The translations under genes and the position numbers were made by a program. A stretch of 64,000 bases of DNA from Dallia pectoralis (lineage: Eukaryota; Chordata; Actinopteri; Esociformes; Umbridae), in assembly GCA_029465975.1 (NCBI GenBank), contig CM055754.1:186001-250000 (forward strand), written 5' to 3'. Within the stretch, counting starts at the first letter, position 1, and every line of letters starts with the position of its first letter. The notes beneath the pieces were generated by a model. The model worked only from the letters and a program-made list of their open reading frames with translations, was not told where the DNA came from and ran no database searches. Of the stretch, positions 25,793 through 37,790 are shown piece after piece.

Positions 25793-28700
25793 TTGTTTGT
25801 CAAGCAGCAAAAATCTGATTTCTGTTTCATTCAAGAATCCCACTCAGTGCCAGACGGTAGTAGATTATGGAGATCCCAATGGGGAAATGATCTGTGGCAG
25901 GCTCATGGGTCTGTACATTCGGCTGGGGTTGCGACCCTGAAATACAATTTTCCAGGGACTATTCTTTTATCTGTCAGTGATACATCAGGTCATTTTGTTT
26001 TTCAGGTGTTAACCATTGATAGCTTTACTTTGATAGTGATTAACATATATGGCTATAATTCTAACCATGAGAACGACATAATGCTAGAATCCTTAGAGAA
26101 GCATATACAAAATACCCTTAATAACTTTCCAAACTCTGGTATAGTGATAGGGGGGGATTTCAACATGATATTAGATCACATCATTGACTGTTGGCCTCCA
26201 CGTGTTTCCACTGCAGTAAATGAAAATTTGAAGTTATTTATGCAAAAATTTAACTTGATTGATGTATGGAGGTTCAACAATCCTAACATAAGTGCTTTTA
26301 CTTGGAGTAACAGAAGTGCCACCAGACGTTCACGATTGGACTATTGGTTAGTTTCTGATCATTTGAGTATTGATCAAATTTCTGTTAATATCATCACAAC
26401 CCCATTAACAGATCATAATGCTGTCTCCATCTTTATCCCATTGCACTCTGCCCCCACTACAAGATGTAGAAATGCTTACTGGAAACTAAACAGTTCGCTT
26501 TTACAACACGATGTGGTAAAATCAGACATTAAAAAACTAATATTGGAATTTTGGAATAGAGCGGAGTCCGAGGGTGCTTTTGGTAGCAATTGGGAACTTC
26601 TGAAATTTAAAACTGGCCAATATTTGAGGAATTATGGTAGTACCTTAGCAAAAAAGCATAAATTGGAGGAAGAGAGGGTAGTTTCTAAAATAATTTCTTT
26701 ATACCAGAAGGTCCCTGCAGACATATCAGAAGAGGAAAGACTAACTTTAATTTCGGAACAACTTAAACTAAATGAGATTTACTCAAACAAAGCAAAAGGT
26801 GCCTTTATAAGGTCTAGGAAAAGGTGGATTGAAGAAGGGGAGCAGAATTCTGCCTATTTTTTGGATTAGAAAGATATCATGGGAAGGTCAATTTAATCCA
26901 GCAACTTAATATTGACGGTACTGTGACTGATAATCCGAAGAGCATAGCTGACTTCTGTTCAGACTTCTATAGTAAGTTATACAAGTCGAAGTATTGCCAT
27001 CAATCAACCACTACATTCTTGAACCCTCTTATCGTCACACCAATCTCTCAAGATGGTAGGAAAATCTGTGATGACCCTATAACCTTGCAGGAAATCATGT
27101 TTGTAATTGAACATTGTAAAACTAACAAATCGCCTGGAGTTGATGGCCTCTCTGCAGAGTTTTATCAGGCGTTTGCACAAGAGTTAGCTCCCTTTCTACT
27201 TAAAGTAATTATGGAAAGTGTTGAGAAAGGTTCTCTACCTCCATCACTGACCCAAGGCTTAATTACATTAATCCCCAAACCCAAAAAGGATCCACTGTCT
27301 ATTGATAATTGGCGACCTATTTCTTTACTTAACACTGACTACAAAGTTTTTGCCTCAATTATTGCAAAACGATTAAAAAATGTTCTAGACCCTATTATTG
27401 ACGAAGTCCAATCAGGATTTATGAGGAAAAGACATATCTCAAACAATATTCGGCTTGTTTTAGATATAATTGATTATTCATTTTTATGTCCTGATGAGAG
27501 TTTTATCCTTTTCTTGGACTTCTATAAAGCATTTGACACAGTAGAGCATAACTTTATATTTCAAACTATTGAGAAATTTGGTTTTGGAGAGTTTTTCTGT
27601 AAGGCTGTTAGAACAATGTACTGCAGTGGCAATAGCTCTATCAGATTAAAAAATGGGACATCGCCGAGATTTGAGCTGCAAAGAGGCATCCGGCAGGGTT
27701 GCCCGGCCTCGCCTTACCTATTTATTTTATGTACACAACTTCTTTCTACCCATATTAAAAATAGTGCTTTAAAAGGAATTTCAATTGCAGAAAGAGAAGT
27801 TATCCTCACCCAGCTAGCAGATGATACTACTCTATTTTTAAGAAATGCCAGCCAAGTCCCAATCGCTATCAAAACAATAGAATTATTTTCTGCAGCTTCT
27901 GGACTCTGCTTAAATCTGAAGAAGTGTGAACTTTTTTCCCTTAAAGAAAGCGACTCCTCCCAGGTTTGTAACATACCAATCAAAGATAAGGTTACATATC
28001 TTGGGATTACTGTGACGAAAAATGAGGAGGAGAGATGCTCTGTAAACTTTAATTCGATTAGTGAAAAGACAAAGAAAAGGCTAAATCAATGGCTGCAGAG
28101 AGATTTATCCTTGAAAGGACGCGTGTTGTTGACAAAGGCTGAAGGTTTATCCCGTCTTACTTATGCAGCTATCCCCTTGTTTGTCAACAAAAAAATCTGT
28201 AATGCCATTGATAGATTACTTTTCAATTTCATTTGGAAGAACAAGACGCATTATGTGAAAAAGTCTGTTATTATGAACACCTTTGAACGTGGTGGTCTAA
28301 ACTTTCTTGATTTTACAACTCTTAATAATACTTTTAAAATAAATTGGATAAAACATTTTTTAAATAATCCCACATCTACATGGAATTTTATACCTAACTA
28401 TATTTTCTCCAAGGTTGGTGGTCTAGAATTTTTACTTTTGTGTAACTATAACATAGAAAAAATTCCTGTAATGTTATCTAAATTCCACAAACAAATGCTC
28501 TTAGCATGGTCGTTAATCTACAAACACAATTTCTCCCCACATAGGTGCTTCATCTGGAATAATCGGCTTATTAAGTTCAAGAATAAATCTTTATTTTATA
28601 AAACTTGGTTCAACAATAACTTAATTCTAGTATCCCAACTACTAGATGATAATGGTCTATTACTGAATTATTCTGATTTCCTTCACACCTTTGGCATTCC

Positions 28701-29457
28701 AATCACCCCAAGAGAATTTGCAATTGTTATGGATGCGATCCCATCTGGAATTCTTACTCTCTTAAAAGGGACTGGAAAACCAGATTGCCTACCAGATCTG
28801 GACCCAAAGTTGACCTTAGTTGGTAAAATATGTTTTGCGACTTCAATGAGTAGTAATAATCGCAACATCCGCTCTTTATTCCAGAGAGATGTCACCAGCA
28901 CCCCTAATGTTGTTCCCTATTGGTCTAATTTTGTTGACAACCTGAATTGGGGGAAGATATGGAACCTTCCTTATAAATACCTCCTTACGAATAAAGTAAG
29001 AGAAGTATCTTTCAAAATCATTCATAGATATTATCCTGCTAAGCAATATCTCCTTAGGTTTAAGCTTGATATTTGTGTTAATTGCTCTTTCTGTGGATTA
29101 TGTCCTGAAACAATGATGCACCTGTTCTGGCAATGTCCCTACACCACCACTTTCTGGAAAGATCTCTCTCGTTATGTTAATGTTAAACTTGTCTCAGATT
29201 TTTCTTTGGTGTGGATGGATGTGTTGTTTGGTCTCCATAACAACAAAAGTAGGAAACAGCAAGAATTATACCTAATTAATTTATTGATCCTTTTAGGGAA
29301 GTACCATATTCATAAAGCTAAATTTAGTGGTTCTAGACCTTCGTTTGTTGCTTTTGGCAGGGAGACCGAACAGTACATCAAATCCATCTATGACTCAAAA
29401 AATAAGAAGGCTGCTAAAACTATTCAATTATGTTCTATCTTTTATGTATACGTTTGA
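25793..29457 (+). pseudogene. L1 ORF2 (endonuclease-reverse transcriptase), one frameshift
   Basis: The first part (25793-26869) carries the APE endonuclease: FCFIQESH, VIGGDFNMI, SRLDYWLVSD and LTDHNAV. The second part (from about 26870, with ATG at 26923, to 29457) carries the reverse transcriptase: NKSPGVDGLSAEFY, TLIPKPKKDP, NWRPISLLN, FILFLDFYKAFD, GIRQGCPASPYLF and QLADDTTLFL. A late Cys-His segment (CVNCSFCGLCPETMMHLFWQ, then C) follows. The two parts are in different frames. The change falls at a run of six T at 26857-26862, where one base appears missing. The homologous reading also extends upstream of 25793 (TLNARGIRNIVKRKA) without an ATG. The frameshift could be real or a homopolymer sequencing error. 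Confidence 0.9.
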
Positions 29458-29572
29458 AACTCCCCCTGGCTCTGTTCTTGACTTATGTCTTTTTATTATT
29501 ATTCTGTATTAATGACTTTGTTTGCTTGTTTTGTTTCACTGTTTGTATCGTGAAGATTTAATAAAGATTTGA

Positions 29573-29601
<29 letters not shown>

Positions 29602-29604
<3 letters not shown>

Positions 29605-29614
29605 TGCCGCTACG
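29602..29614. repeat. Target-site duplication of the L1, right copy
   Basis: Exact copy of 24184-24196, separated from the poly(A) tail by GG. Confidence 0.93.
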
Positions 29615-30199
29615 ATAACAGGAAGTTATTTTACCCGACATTGACGTATTTCCGGTCGAAAAATGCGGAAGTGTGTAAAAGGTCAATAGCAGCCTCCATG
29701 ATGAAAACACTTCCTTATTGAAGGTACGTCAGTTCCCTATGCAGACGAATGGGAGCAAAGCCCTATGGGAAATGAAGTCCAGTGTAGGAGCTAATGCACT
29801 GAGACCAGAGACTGAAGGGGAAAAAAACACCTCTCACTAAAATAGCTGTATCTCGGTCGTTATTTGACATAGACTTGAAACAAAGTCTGGCATAAAGCTG
29901 AGACCTAGGGGAACACATAGAAAGTGTTTCCAGGTTAGGGTTAGGGTTAACCATAACCCTAACCCCAGACATTCAGAGTCTGAGATATACATTTTCAAAA
30001 TCACTGAAACATAAAAAACAAGCTCATGCCAGATATTGTGTGTTACATTATCCTTAATTAATTGAACATTTCTACAAAATTCTGACTGTTTTCTTTTAAA
30101 TACCCTTTACCAAATATTCCTAGGTGGTTCTGTTCCAGACCAATATCCATTTAGATTGGGGTGGGTAATTTTAGGCGGAAATTGAGGTCAGGGGCCCTG
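29615..30199. other. Spacer with inverted telomere-like motif
   Basis: At about 29934-29966 ggttagggttagggttaacc is followed by ataaccctaacccc, so TTAGGG-type units face CCCTAA units. No gene was recognised. Confidence 0.5.
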
Positions 30200-31022
30200 T
30201 CAAGATGAGGTTATTCTACTTTTGAGTCTAGTAGCATAGCACATCTTGACTTGGCAATATTTGCCCACTCTTATTTGCAAAAGCACTCCAAATCTATGCA
30301 CATCTCCTTTGCTTAGCTCGCTTCAGATCACACAAAAGATGTTCAATTGGATTCAGGTCTGGGCTCCGGCTGGGCAATTCAAAATGTTAATCTTCTTCTG
30401 GTGAAGCCATGCTTTTGTGGATTTGGATGTGTGCTTTGGGTCGCCGTCGTTCTGAAAGGTAAACTTTATCTTCCGCTTTCTGACGGAAGCCTGAAGGTAT
30501 TGTGCCGAAATTGCCTGGTATTTGAAAATGTTCATAACTCCCTACACCCTGACTAATGCCCCGGTTCCAGCTGAAGAAAATTATCCCCAAAGCATGATGC
30601 TGCCACCACCATGCTTCACTGTGGGTATGCTGTTCTTTGGGTGATGTGCAGTGTTGTTTTTGCGCCAAACATCCCTAATGGAGTTATGACCAAAACGTTT
30701 AACCTTGGTTTCATCAGACCATTACACATTTTCCTGCATGCTTTTGGGAGACCTGATGTTTGTTTTTGCAAAATTCAGCCGGGCTTGGATGGTTTTTTTT
30801 GTAAGAAAAGGCTTCCGTCCACCCTACCCCATAGCCCATACATATGAAGAAAACAGGAGATTCTGTAGCACACAACCAGTACTTGCCAGAAATACCTGCA
30901 GCTCCTAATTGTTGCTGTAGGCTTCTTGGAAGCCTCCCTGATCAGTTTTCTTAACAATTTTGGAGGGACCTCCAGTTCTTGGTAATGTCTCTGTTGTGCC
31001 ATATTTTCTCCATTTGATGATG
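30200..31022 (-). pseudogene. Tc1-like transposase remnant
   Basis: The minus strand encodes pieces of a Tc1/mariner transposase: QNDGDPKHTSKSTKAWL, KKINILNCPAGAQT, and HCTSPKEQHTHSEAWWWQHH. The DPKHTSK and W.QSPDLNP-type regions are typical of the DDE catalytic core, but the frame is broken repeatedly. It is 5'-truncated and ends where the 28-bp array begins. It is the same family as 22345-22556 and 38398-39020. Confidence 0.8.
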
Positions 31023-31024
31023 GA

Positions 31025-32945
31025 CTTCTAGGACCTGTTGTCATCTCTGTCCCTCTTCTAGGACCTGTTGTCCTCTCTGTCCCACTTCTAGGACCTGTTG
31101 TCCTCTCTGTCCCACTTCTAGGACCTGTTGTCCTCTCTGTCCCTCTTCTAGGACCTGTTGTCCTCTCTGTTCCTCTTCTAGGACCTGTTGTCCTCTCTGT
31201 CCCACTTCTAGGACCTGTTGTCCTCTCTGTTCCTCTTCTAGGACCTGTTGTCCTCTCTGTTCCTCTTCTAGGACCTGTTGTCATCTCTGTCCCTCTTCTA
31301 AGACCTGTTGTCCTCTCTGTCCCACTTCTAGGACCTGTTGTCCTCTCTGTTCCTCTTCTAGGACCTGTTGTCCTCTCTGTCCCTCTTCTAGGACCTGTTG
31401 TCCTCTCTGTCCCTCTTCTAGGACCTGTTGTCCTCTCTGTCCCTCCACTAGGACCTGTTGTCCTCTCTGTCCCTTCACTAGGACCTGTTGTCCTCTCTCT
31501 TCTAGGACCTGTTGTCCCTCTGTTCCTCTTCTAGGACCTGTTGTCCACTAGGACCTGTTGTCCTCTCTGTCCCTCTTCTAGGACCTGTTGTCCTCTCTTT
31601 CTCTTCTAGGACCTGTTGTCCTCTCTGTCCCACTTCTAGGACCTGTTGTCCTCTCTTTCTCTTCTAGGACCTGTTGTCCTCTCTGTCCCACTTCTAGGAC
31701 CTGTTGTCCTCTCTGTCCCTCTTCTAGGACCTGTTGTCCTCTCTTTCTCTTCTAGGACCTGTTGTCCTCTCTTTCTCTTCTAGGACCTGTTGTCCTCTCT
31801 GTTCCTCTTCTAGGACCTGTTGTCCTCTCTGTCCCTCCACTAGGACCTCTGTCCTCTCTGTCCCTTCACTAGGACCTGTTGTCCTCTCTCTTCTAGGACC
31901 TGTTGTCCTCTCTGTTCCTCTTCTAGGACCTGTTGTCCTCTCTGTCCCACTTCTAGGACCTGTTGTCCTCTCTGTTCCTCTTCTAGGACCTGTTGTCCTC
32001 TCTGTCCCTCTTCTAGGACCTGTTGTCCTCTCTGTCCCTTCACTAGGACCTGTTGTCCTCTCTCTTCTAGGACCTGTTGTCCTCTCTGTTCCTCTTCTAG
32101 GACCTGTTGTCCTCTCTGTCCCTCTTCTAGGACCTGTTGTCCTCTCTTTCTCTTCTAGGACCTGTTGTCCTCTCTGTCCCACTTCTAGGACCTGTTGTCC
32201 TCTCTTTCTCTTCTAGGACCTGTTGTCCTCTCTGTCCCACTTCTAGGACCTGTTGTCCTCTCTTTCTCTTCTAGGACCTGTTGTCCTCTCTTTCTCTTCT
32301 AGGACCTGTTGTCATCTCTGTCCCACTTCTAGGACCTGTTGTCCTCTCTCTTCTAGGACCTGTTGTCCTCTCTGTTCCTCTTCTAGGACCTGTTGTCCTC
32401 TCTCTTCTAGGACCTGTTGTCCTCTCTCTTCTAGGACCTGTTGTCCTCTCTGTTCCTCTTCTAGGACCTGTTGTCATCTCTGTCCCTCTTCTAGGACCTG
32501 TTGTCCTCTCTTTCTCTTCTAGGACCTGTTGTCCTCTCTTTCTCTTCTAGGACCTGTTGTCATCTCTGTCCCACTTCTAGGACCTGTTGTCCTCTCTCTT
32601 CTAGGACCTGTTGTCCTCTCTGTTCCTCTTCTAGGACCTGTTGTCCTCTCTGTTCCTCTTCTAGGACCTGTTGTCCTCTCTGTTCCTCTTCTAGGACCTG
32701 TTGTCCTCTCTCTTCTAGGACCTGTTGTCCTCTCTCTTCTAGGACCTGTTGTCCTGTCTGTTCCTCTTCTAGGACCTGTTGTCATCTCTGTCCCACTTCT
32801 AGGACCTGTTGTCATCTCTGTCCCTCTTCTAGGACCTGTTGTCCTCTCTGTCCCTCTTCTAGGACCTGTTGTCCTCTCTTTCTCTTCTAGGACCTGTTGT
32901 CCTCTCTTTCTCTTCTAGGACCTGTTGTCCTCTCTGTCCCTCCTC
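31025..32945. repeat. 28-bp minisatellite with shorter variants, about 1.9 kb
   Basis: Copies of cttctaggacctgttgtcct followed by ctctgtcc, with 26-bp and shorter forms (tttctcttctag, ctctcttctag). The array starts abruptly at the end of the Tc1 remnant. Each unit has a pyrimidine tract and TAG, so the plus strand is full of acceptor-like sites, but no gene is known here. Confidence 0.95.
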
Positions 32946-33299
32946 TGTTCCTCTTCCTGCTCTTCTCTGAGACGTGCTGGAAAACAAAGAATTGCATAAA
33001 GACAAAGGGCAGTACAGTGACAGAAGAGAATGGCCTAATCTAAATGACAAAGAACTGGATTGGGCAACTGCGTCAGGCTACGGGGTCAGAGCACACCCGA
33101 ACGCTGTCGTTGCCATGGAGGAGGGCATCGCTTTTAGAAGGGACGGGGCTGGCCCTGGACGTGACATGGTGTTTTCCCTTACTCTCTGGAGTTGTGATGA
33201 GAGGTTGAAGGGATGTGGATGTTCAGAGATGAGGTGGAGATGCGGCATTAAGACAAAGTGACAATGCTCGTTCAAACACGCTGGGCCCAAACCAGTCAT
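32946..33299. other. Single-copy spacer, no gene recognised
   Basis: Short open frames on both strands show no recognisable similarity. Confidence 0.4.
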
Positions 33300-33556
33300 C
33301 CTCTGATATCAATCAATCAATCACATTTATTTATACAGCCCTTTTTACAACAATGTTTTCACAAAGTGCTTTTACAATCACCCGGCCTGAATCCAACAGA
33401 GCACACATCAACAAGTTGAACAAGAAAACAAGTTGAACAAGTTGATACACTGCGGCTAGGAAAAACTTCCTGAATGTCAGATTTAGGAAGAAACCTAGAG
33501 AGGAACCAGGCTCTGAAGGATCACCAGTCCTCTTCTGGCTGTGCTGGGTCAGTTTA
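33300..33556. mobile_element. Degenerate interspersed repeat (salmonid/pike-like)
   Basis: aatcacatttatttatacag, gcggctaggaaaaacttcct and aagaaacctagagaggaacc match, from memory, an interspersed repeat abundant in salmonids and pikes. There is no coding capacity. It is useful mainly as a hint of lineage. Confidence 0.6.
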
Positions 33557-33837
33557 TGAAAGTTAATTTTATACAGTGCAAGCAATGTGTGAGCATCTTA
33601 CAAATCTAAATAGTCCAGGACGACCGGGAGGGTTGATGGGTACGATAGATTTGGAGGACGAAACTCTGGTAGCATCAGCTGCTCCGTCTGCCGCAAAACA
33701 CAGGCAACGGTTTGAGCAATTCAAAAGGTACCATTGGGATCACTTTTTAAGCAACATTTCATATTAGCTGTTAATTAACCTGCTCAATACTTAGACACCT
33801 TAATTGATTTCACTGGTCCCAGTGGCAGTGGCATCCC

Positions 33838-34128
33838 AACAGATGTTCCATCCCAACAGATGTTCCATCCCATCAGATGTTCCATATCACCAGATGTTCC
33901 ATCTCACCAGATGTTCACGATCACCAGATGTTCCATATCACCAGATGTTCCATATCACCAGATGTTCCATATCACCAGATGTTCCATCCCATTAGATGTT
34001 CCATATCACCAGATGTTCCATATCACCAGATGTTCCATCCCATTAGATGTTCCATATCACCAGATGTTCCATATCACCAGATGTTCCATACCACCAGATG
34101 TTCCATATCACCAGATGTTCCATCCCAC
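33838..34128. repeat. 17-bp minisatellite, about 17 copies
   Basis: Copies of cagatgttccatatcac with tcccat, tctcac and taccac variants. Confidence 0.94.
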
Positions 34129-34266
34129 CATCTGGGTGCTGGTTCACTGTACAGTTGTGGATATCTGGGTGCTGGTTCACTGTACAGTTGTGGATATCTG
34201 GGTGCTGGTTCACTGTACAGTTGTGGATATCTGGGTGCTGGTTTATGGAAGAGTTGTGGATATCTG
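34129..34266. repeat. 33-bp repeat, 4 copies
   Basis: Copies of tctgggtgctggttcactgt followed by acagttgtggata. It directly abuts the 17-bp array. Confidence 0.94.
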
Positions 34267-34523
34267 TGGTGAGATACTGCTGCACCTTCCTGAAGTAATA
34301 TATCACTTCCTCCCCGGCTGCCCAGGATGGATTTTACTGTCCTGGAAATATGCAAGGTGGAATAGACTGTAATATTCCATTACTGATGTTGTTCAATACA
34401 ATTGATGTATGGACTGATATGACGTCTATATGGTTATTAGAATAGCTGGAAACTGCAGACAGAGGCAGAATAAGCTTATGGGAAGATGCCAGGAGATGGA
34501 AAGTCTGCTGACTAATGAACCAT

Positions 34524-36912
34524 GGGTATGTGTCCTGTATGAGACATGGGTATGTGTCCTGTATGAGACATGGGTATGTGTCCTGTATGAGACATGGGTA
34601 TGTGTCCTGTATGAGACATGGGTATGTGTCCTGTATGAGACATGGGTATGTGTCCTGTATGAGACATGGGTATGTGTCCTGTATGAGACATGGGTATGTG
34701 TCCTGTATGAGACATGTGTCCTGTATGAGACATGGGTATGTGTCCTGTATGAGACATGGGTATGTGTCCTGTATGAGACATGGGTATGTGTCCTGTATGA
34801 GACATGGGTATGTGTCCTGTATGAGACATGGGTATGTGTCCTGTATGAGACATGGGTATGTGTCCTGTATGAGACATGGGTATGTGTCCTGTATGAGACA
34901 TGGGTATGTGTCCTGTATGAGACATGGGTGTGTGTCCTGTATGAGACATGGGTATGTGTCCTGTATGAGACATGGGTGTGTGTCCTGTATGAGACATGGG
35001 TATGTGTCCTGTATGAGACATGGGTATGTGTCCTGTATGAGACATGGGTATGTGTCCTGTATGAGATATGTGTCCTGTATGAGACATGGGTATGTGTCCT
35101 GTATGAGATATTTGTCCTGTATGAGACATGGGTATGTGTCCTGTATGAGATATGGGTATGTGTCCTGTATGAGACATGGGTATGTGTCCTGTATGAGATA
35201 TGTGTCCTGTATGAGATATGTGTCCTGTATGAGACATGGGTGTGTGTCCTGTATGAGACATGGGTATGTGTCCTGTATGAGACATGGGTATGTGTCCTGT
35301 ATGAGACATGGGTATGTGTCCTGTATGAGATATGGGTATGTGTCCTGTATGAGACATGGGTATGTGTCCTGTATGAGACATGGGTATGTGTCCTGTATGA
35401 GACATGGGTATGTGTCCTGTATGAGACATGGGTATGTGTCCTGTATGAGACATGGGTATGTGTCCTGTATGAGATGGGTATGTGTCCATGGGTATGTGTC
35501 CTGTATGAGACATGGGTATGTGTCCTGTATGAGATATGGGTATGTGTCCTGTATGAGACATGGGTATGTGTCCTGTATGAGACATGGGTATGTGTCCTGT
35601 ATGAGACATGGGTATGTGTCCTGTATGAGACATGGGTATGTGTCCTGTATGATACATGTGGTATGTGTCCTGTATGAGACATGGGTATGTGTCCTGTATG
35701 AGACATGGGTATGTGTCCTGTATGAGACATGGGTATGTGTCCTGTATGAGACATGTGGTATGTGTCCTGTATGAGACATGGGTATGTGTCCTGTATGAGA
35801 CATGGGTATGTGTCCTGTATGAGACATGGGTATGTGTCCTGTGAGACATGAGAGATGGGTATGTGTCCTGTATGAGACATGTGTATGTGTCCTGTATGAG
35901 ACATGTGTCCTGTATGAGACATGGGTATGTGTCCTGTATGAGACATGGGTATGTGTCCTGTATGAGACATGGGTATGTGTCCTGTATGAGACATGGGTAT
36001 GTGTCCTGTATGAGACATGGGTATGTGTCCTGTATGAGACATGGGTATGTGTCCTGTATGAGACATGGGTATGTGTCCTGTATGAGACATGGGTATGTGT
36101 CCTGTATGAGACATGGAGACATGGGTATGTGTCCTGTATGAGACATGGGTATGTGTCCTGTATGAGACATGGGTGTGTGTCCTGTATGAGACATGGGTAT
36201 GTGTCCTGTATGAGACATGGGTATGTGTCCTGTATGAGACATGGGTATGTGTCCTGTATGAGACATGGGTATGTGTCCTGTATGAGATATGTGTCCTGTA
36301 TGAGACATGGGTATGTGTCCTGTATGAGATATGGGTATGTGTCCTGTATGAGATATGTGTCCTGTATGAGATATGTGTCCTGTATGAGACATGGGTGTGT
36401 GTCCTGTATGAGACATGGGTATGTGTCCTGTATGAGACATGGGTATGTGTCCTGTATGAGACATGGGTATGTGTCCTGTATGAGATATGGGTATGTGTCC
36501 TGTATGAGACATGGGTATGTGTCCTGTATGAGACATGGGTATGTGTCCTGTATGAGACATGGGTATGTGTCCTGTATGAGACATGGGTATGTGTCCTGTA
36601 TGATACATGGGTATGTGTCCTGTATGAGACATGGGTATGTGTCCTGTATGAGACATGGGTATGTGTCATGTATGAGACATGGGTATGTGTCCTGTATGAG
36701 ACATGGGTATGTGTCCTGTATGAGACATGGGTATGTGTCCTGTATGAGACATGTGTCCTGTATGAGACATGGGTATGTGTCCTGTATGAGAGATGGGTAT
36801 GTGTCCTGTATGAGACATGTGTATGTGTCCTGTATGAGACATGTGTCCTGTATGAGACATGGGTATGTGTCCTGTATGAGACATGTGTATGTGTCCTGTA
36901 TGAGACATGGGG
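34524..36912. repeat. 24-bp minisatellite, about 2.4 kb, about 100 copies
   Basis: Copies of gagacatgggtatgtgtcct followed by gtat. Shorter 15-bp forms (gagatatgtgtcctgtat type) appear at intervals. The unit is divisible by three, so very long frames stay open on both strands (up to 747 codons); these are not genes. It lies about 0.9 kb upstream of slc35f4. Confidence 0.96.
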
Positions 36913-37790
36913 GGTTGTGTTAGGTGTGTGGGTGGGTCTGGTTTAGGTAAATCCCTTCCTTGCTCAGTTCAATTCATTAGTGGTGCAGTGGAGCAGACAA
37001 CAGAACAGGACCTCTATAAATAATATAAGACTGGAGGAGGAGTGAAGTAGATGACAAGTGCCAGCAGAGGAGAGAGAGTGTGATTGGGAGATGGTTGATA
37101 GAAGGACAGAAGGAGGGGGCGATGGCAGACACACCATCATTTCTCCTGGCTGCTTGGTTACCATCCAAACAAAGCAGCTGATTTGCAGAGCAAACGAAGA
37201 GGGGGAAACATGTGAGGAAGAGGCGGGGGAACGAAAGGAATGAGATGAAACCAGTGATTTTGCCACACACACTCAACGTCTCCCTTGGAGACAGTGGCAT
37301 GTTGGATTATGGCTTGAAAGTGCAATGGTAAAATACTCCAATCCACAGGACTTCTACTGAGCTTTATTACTGTCCAGAGAGACATACAGCACTTCTACTG
37401 AGCTTTATTACTGTCCAGAGAGAAAGACAGCATTCTACTGAGCTTTATTACTGTCCAGAGAGAAAGACAGCATTCTACTGAGCTTTATTACTGTCCAGAG
37501 AGAAAGACAGCATTCTACTGAGCTTCACCACTGTCCAGAGAGACATACAGCATTCTACTGAGCTTTACCACTGTCCAGAGAGACATACAGCATTCTACTG
37601 AGCTTTACCATAAACATCAATAGGCATTTAGAAGGAAGACTGGGATAAAGTTATAAAGACAACCGCATGTGGACGAGCCTTCTTCATCATCATAATTTTC
37701 CTGGAGGACTTGCTGAGTGTATCTGTATCCCAAGGAGTCAAACAGACAGACAACACAGAGAGGGACTGTGGACTCCGCTCCTAGTGGAGG
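36913..37790 (+). promoter_or_regulatory. slc35f4 upstream region and 5' UTR
   Basis: No TATA box is obvious. Purine-rich stretches (gaggaggagtgaagtagatg) precede an embedded 40-bp repeat at 37345-37612. The transcript start cannot be fixed from sequence alone. Confidence 0.4.
37345..37612. repeat. 40-bp repeat, about 6-7 copies
   Basis: Copies of cattctactgagctttatta followed by ctgtccagagagaaagacag. It lies just before the slc35f4 start codon, probably in the 5' UTR or proximal promoter. Confidence 0.93.

Larger units (their letters stand above)
24197..29599 (+). mobile_element. Full-length L1-type LINE
   Basis: About 5.4 kb bounded by a perfect 13-bp target-site duplication. It has a 5' UTR of about 250 bp, ORF1 (24447-25289), an inter-ORF region, ORF2 (to 29457), an AATAAA at 29560-29565 and a poly(A) run of about 28 bases. 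The 5' end reads GGGAGAGCCGGCAAGATGGC GG, with a YY1-type AAGATGGCGG as in the mammalian L1 5' UTR. An intact duplication, long A tail and a single frame break point to a young insertion. ORF1 plus an APE/RT ORF2 places it in the L1 superfamily; the exact fish clade was not determined. Confidence 0.93.

Noticed and set aside
31025..32945. Acceptor-like TCTTCTAG sites in every 28-bp unit
   Set aside because: No gene is known to span this array, so the sites have no evident splicing role.
34334..36923. Very long open frames on both strands (up to 747 codons) with repeated TGHIPMSH or YVSCMRHG peptides
   Set aside because: They arise only because the 24-bp unit is divisible by three and lacks stops. 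Several frames on both strands are open at once, and there is no homology or splice context.
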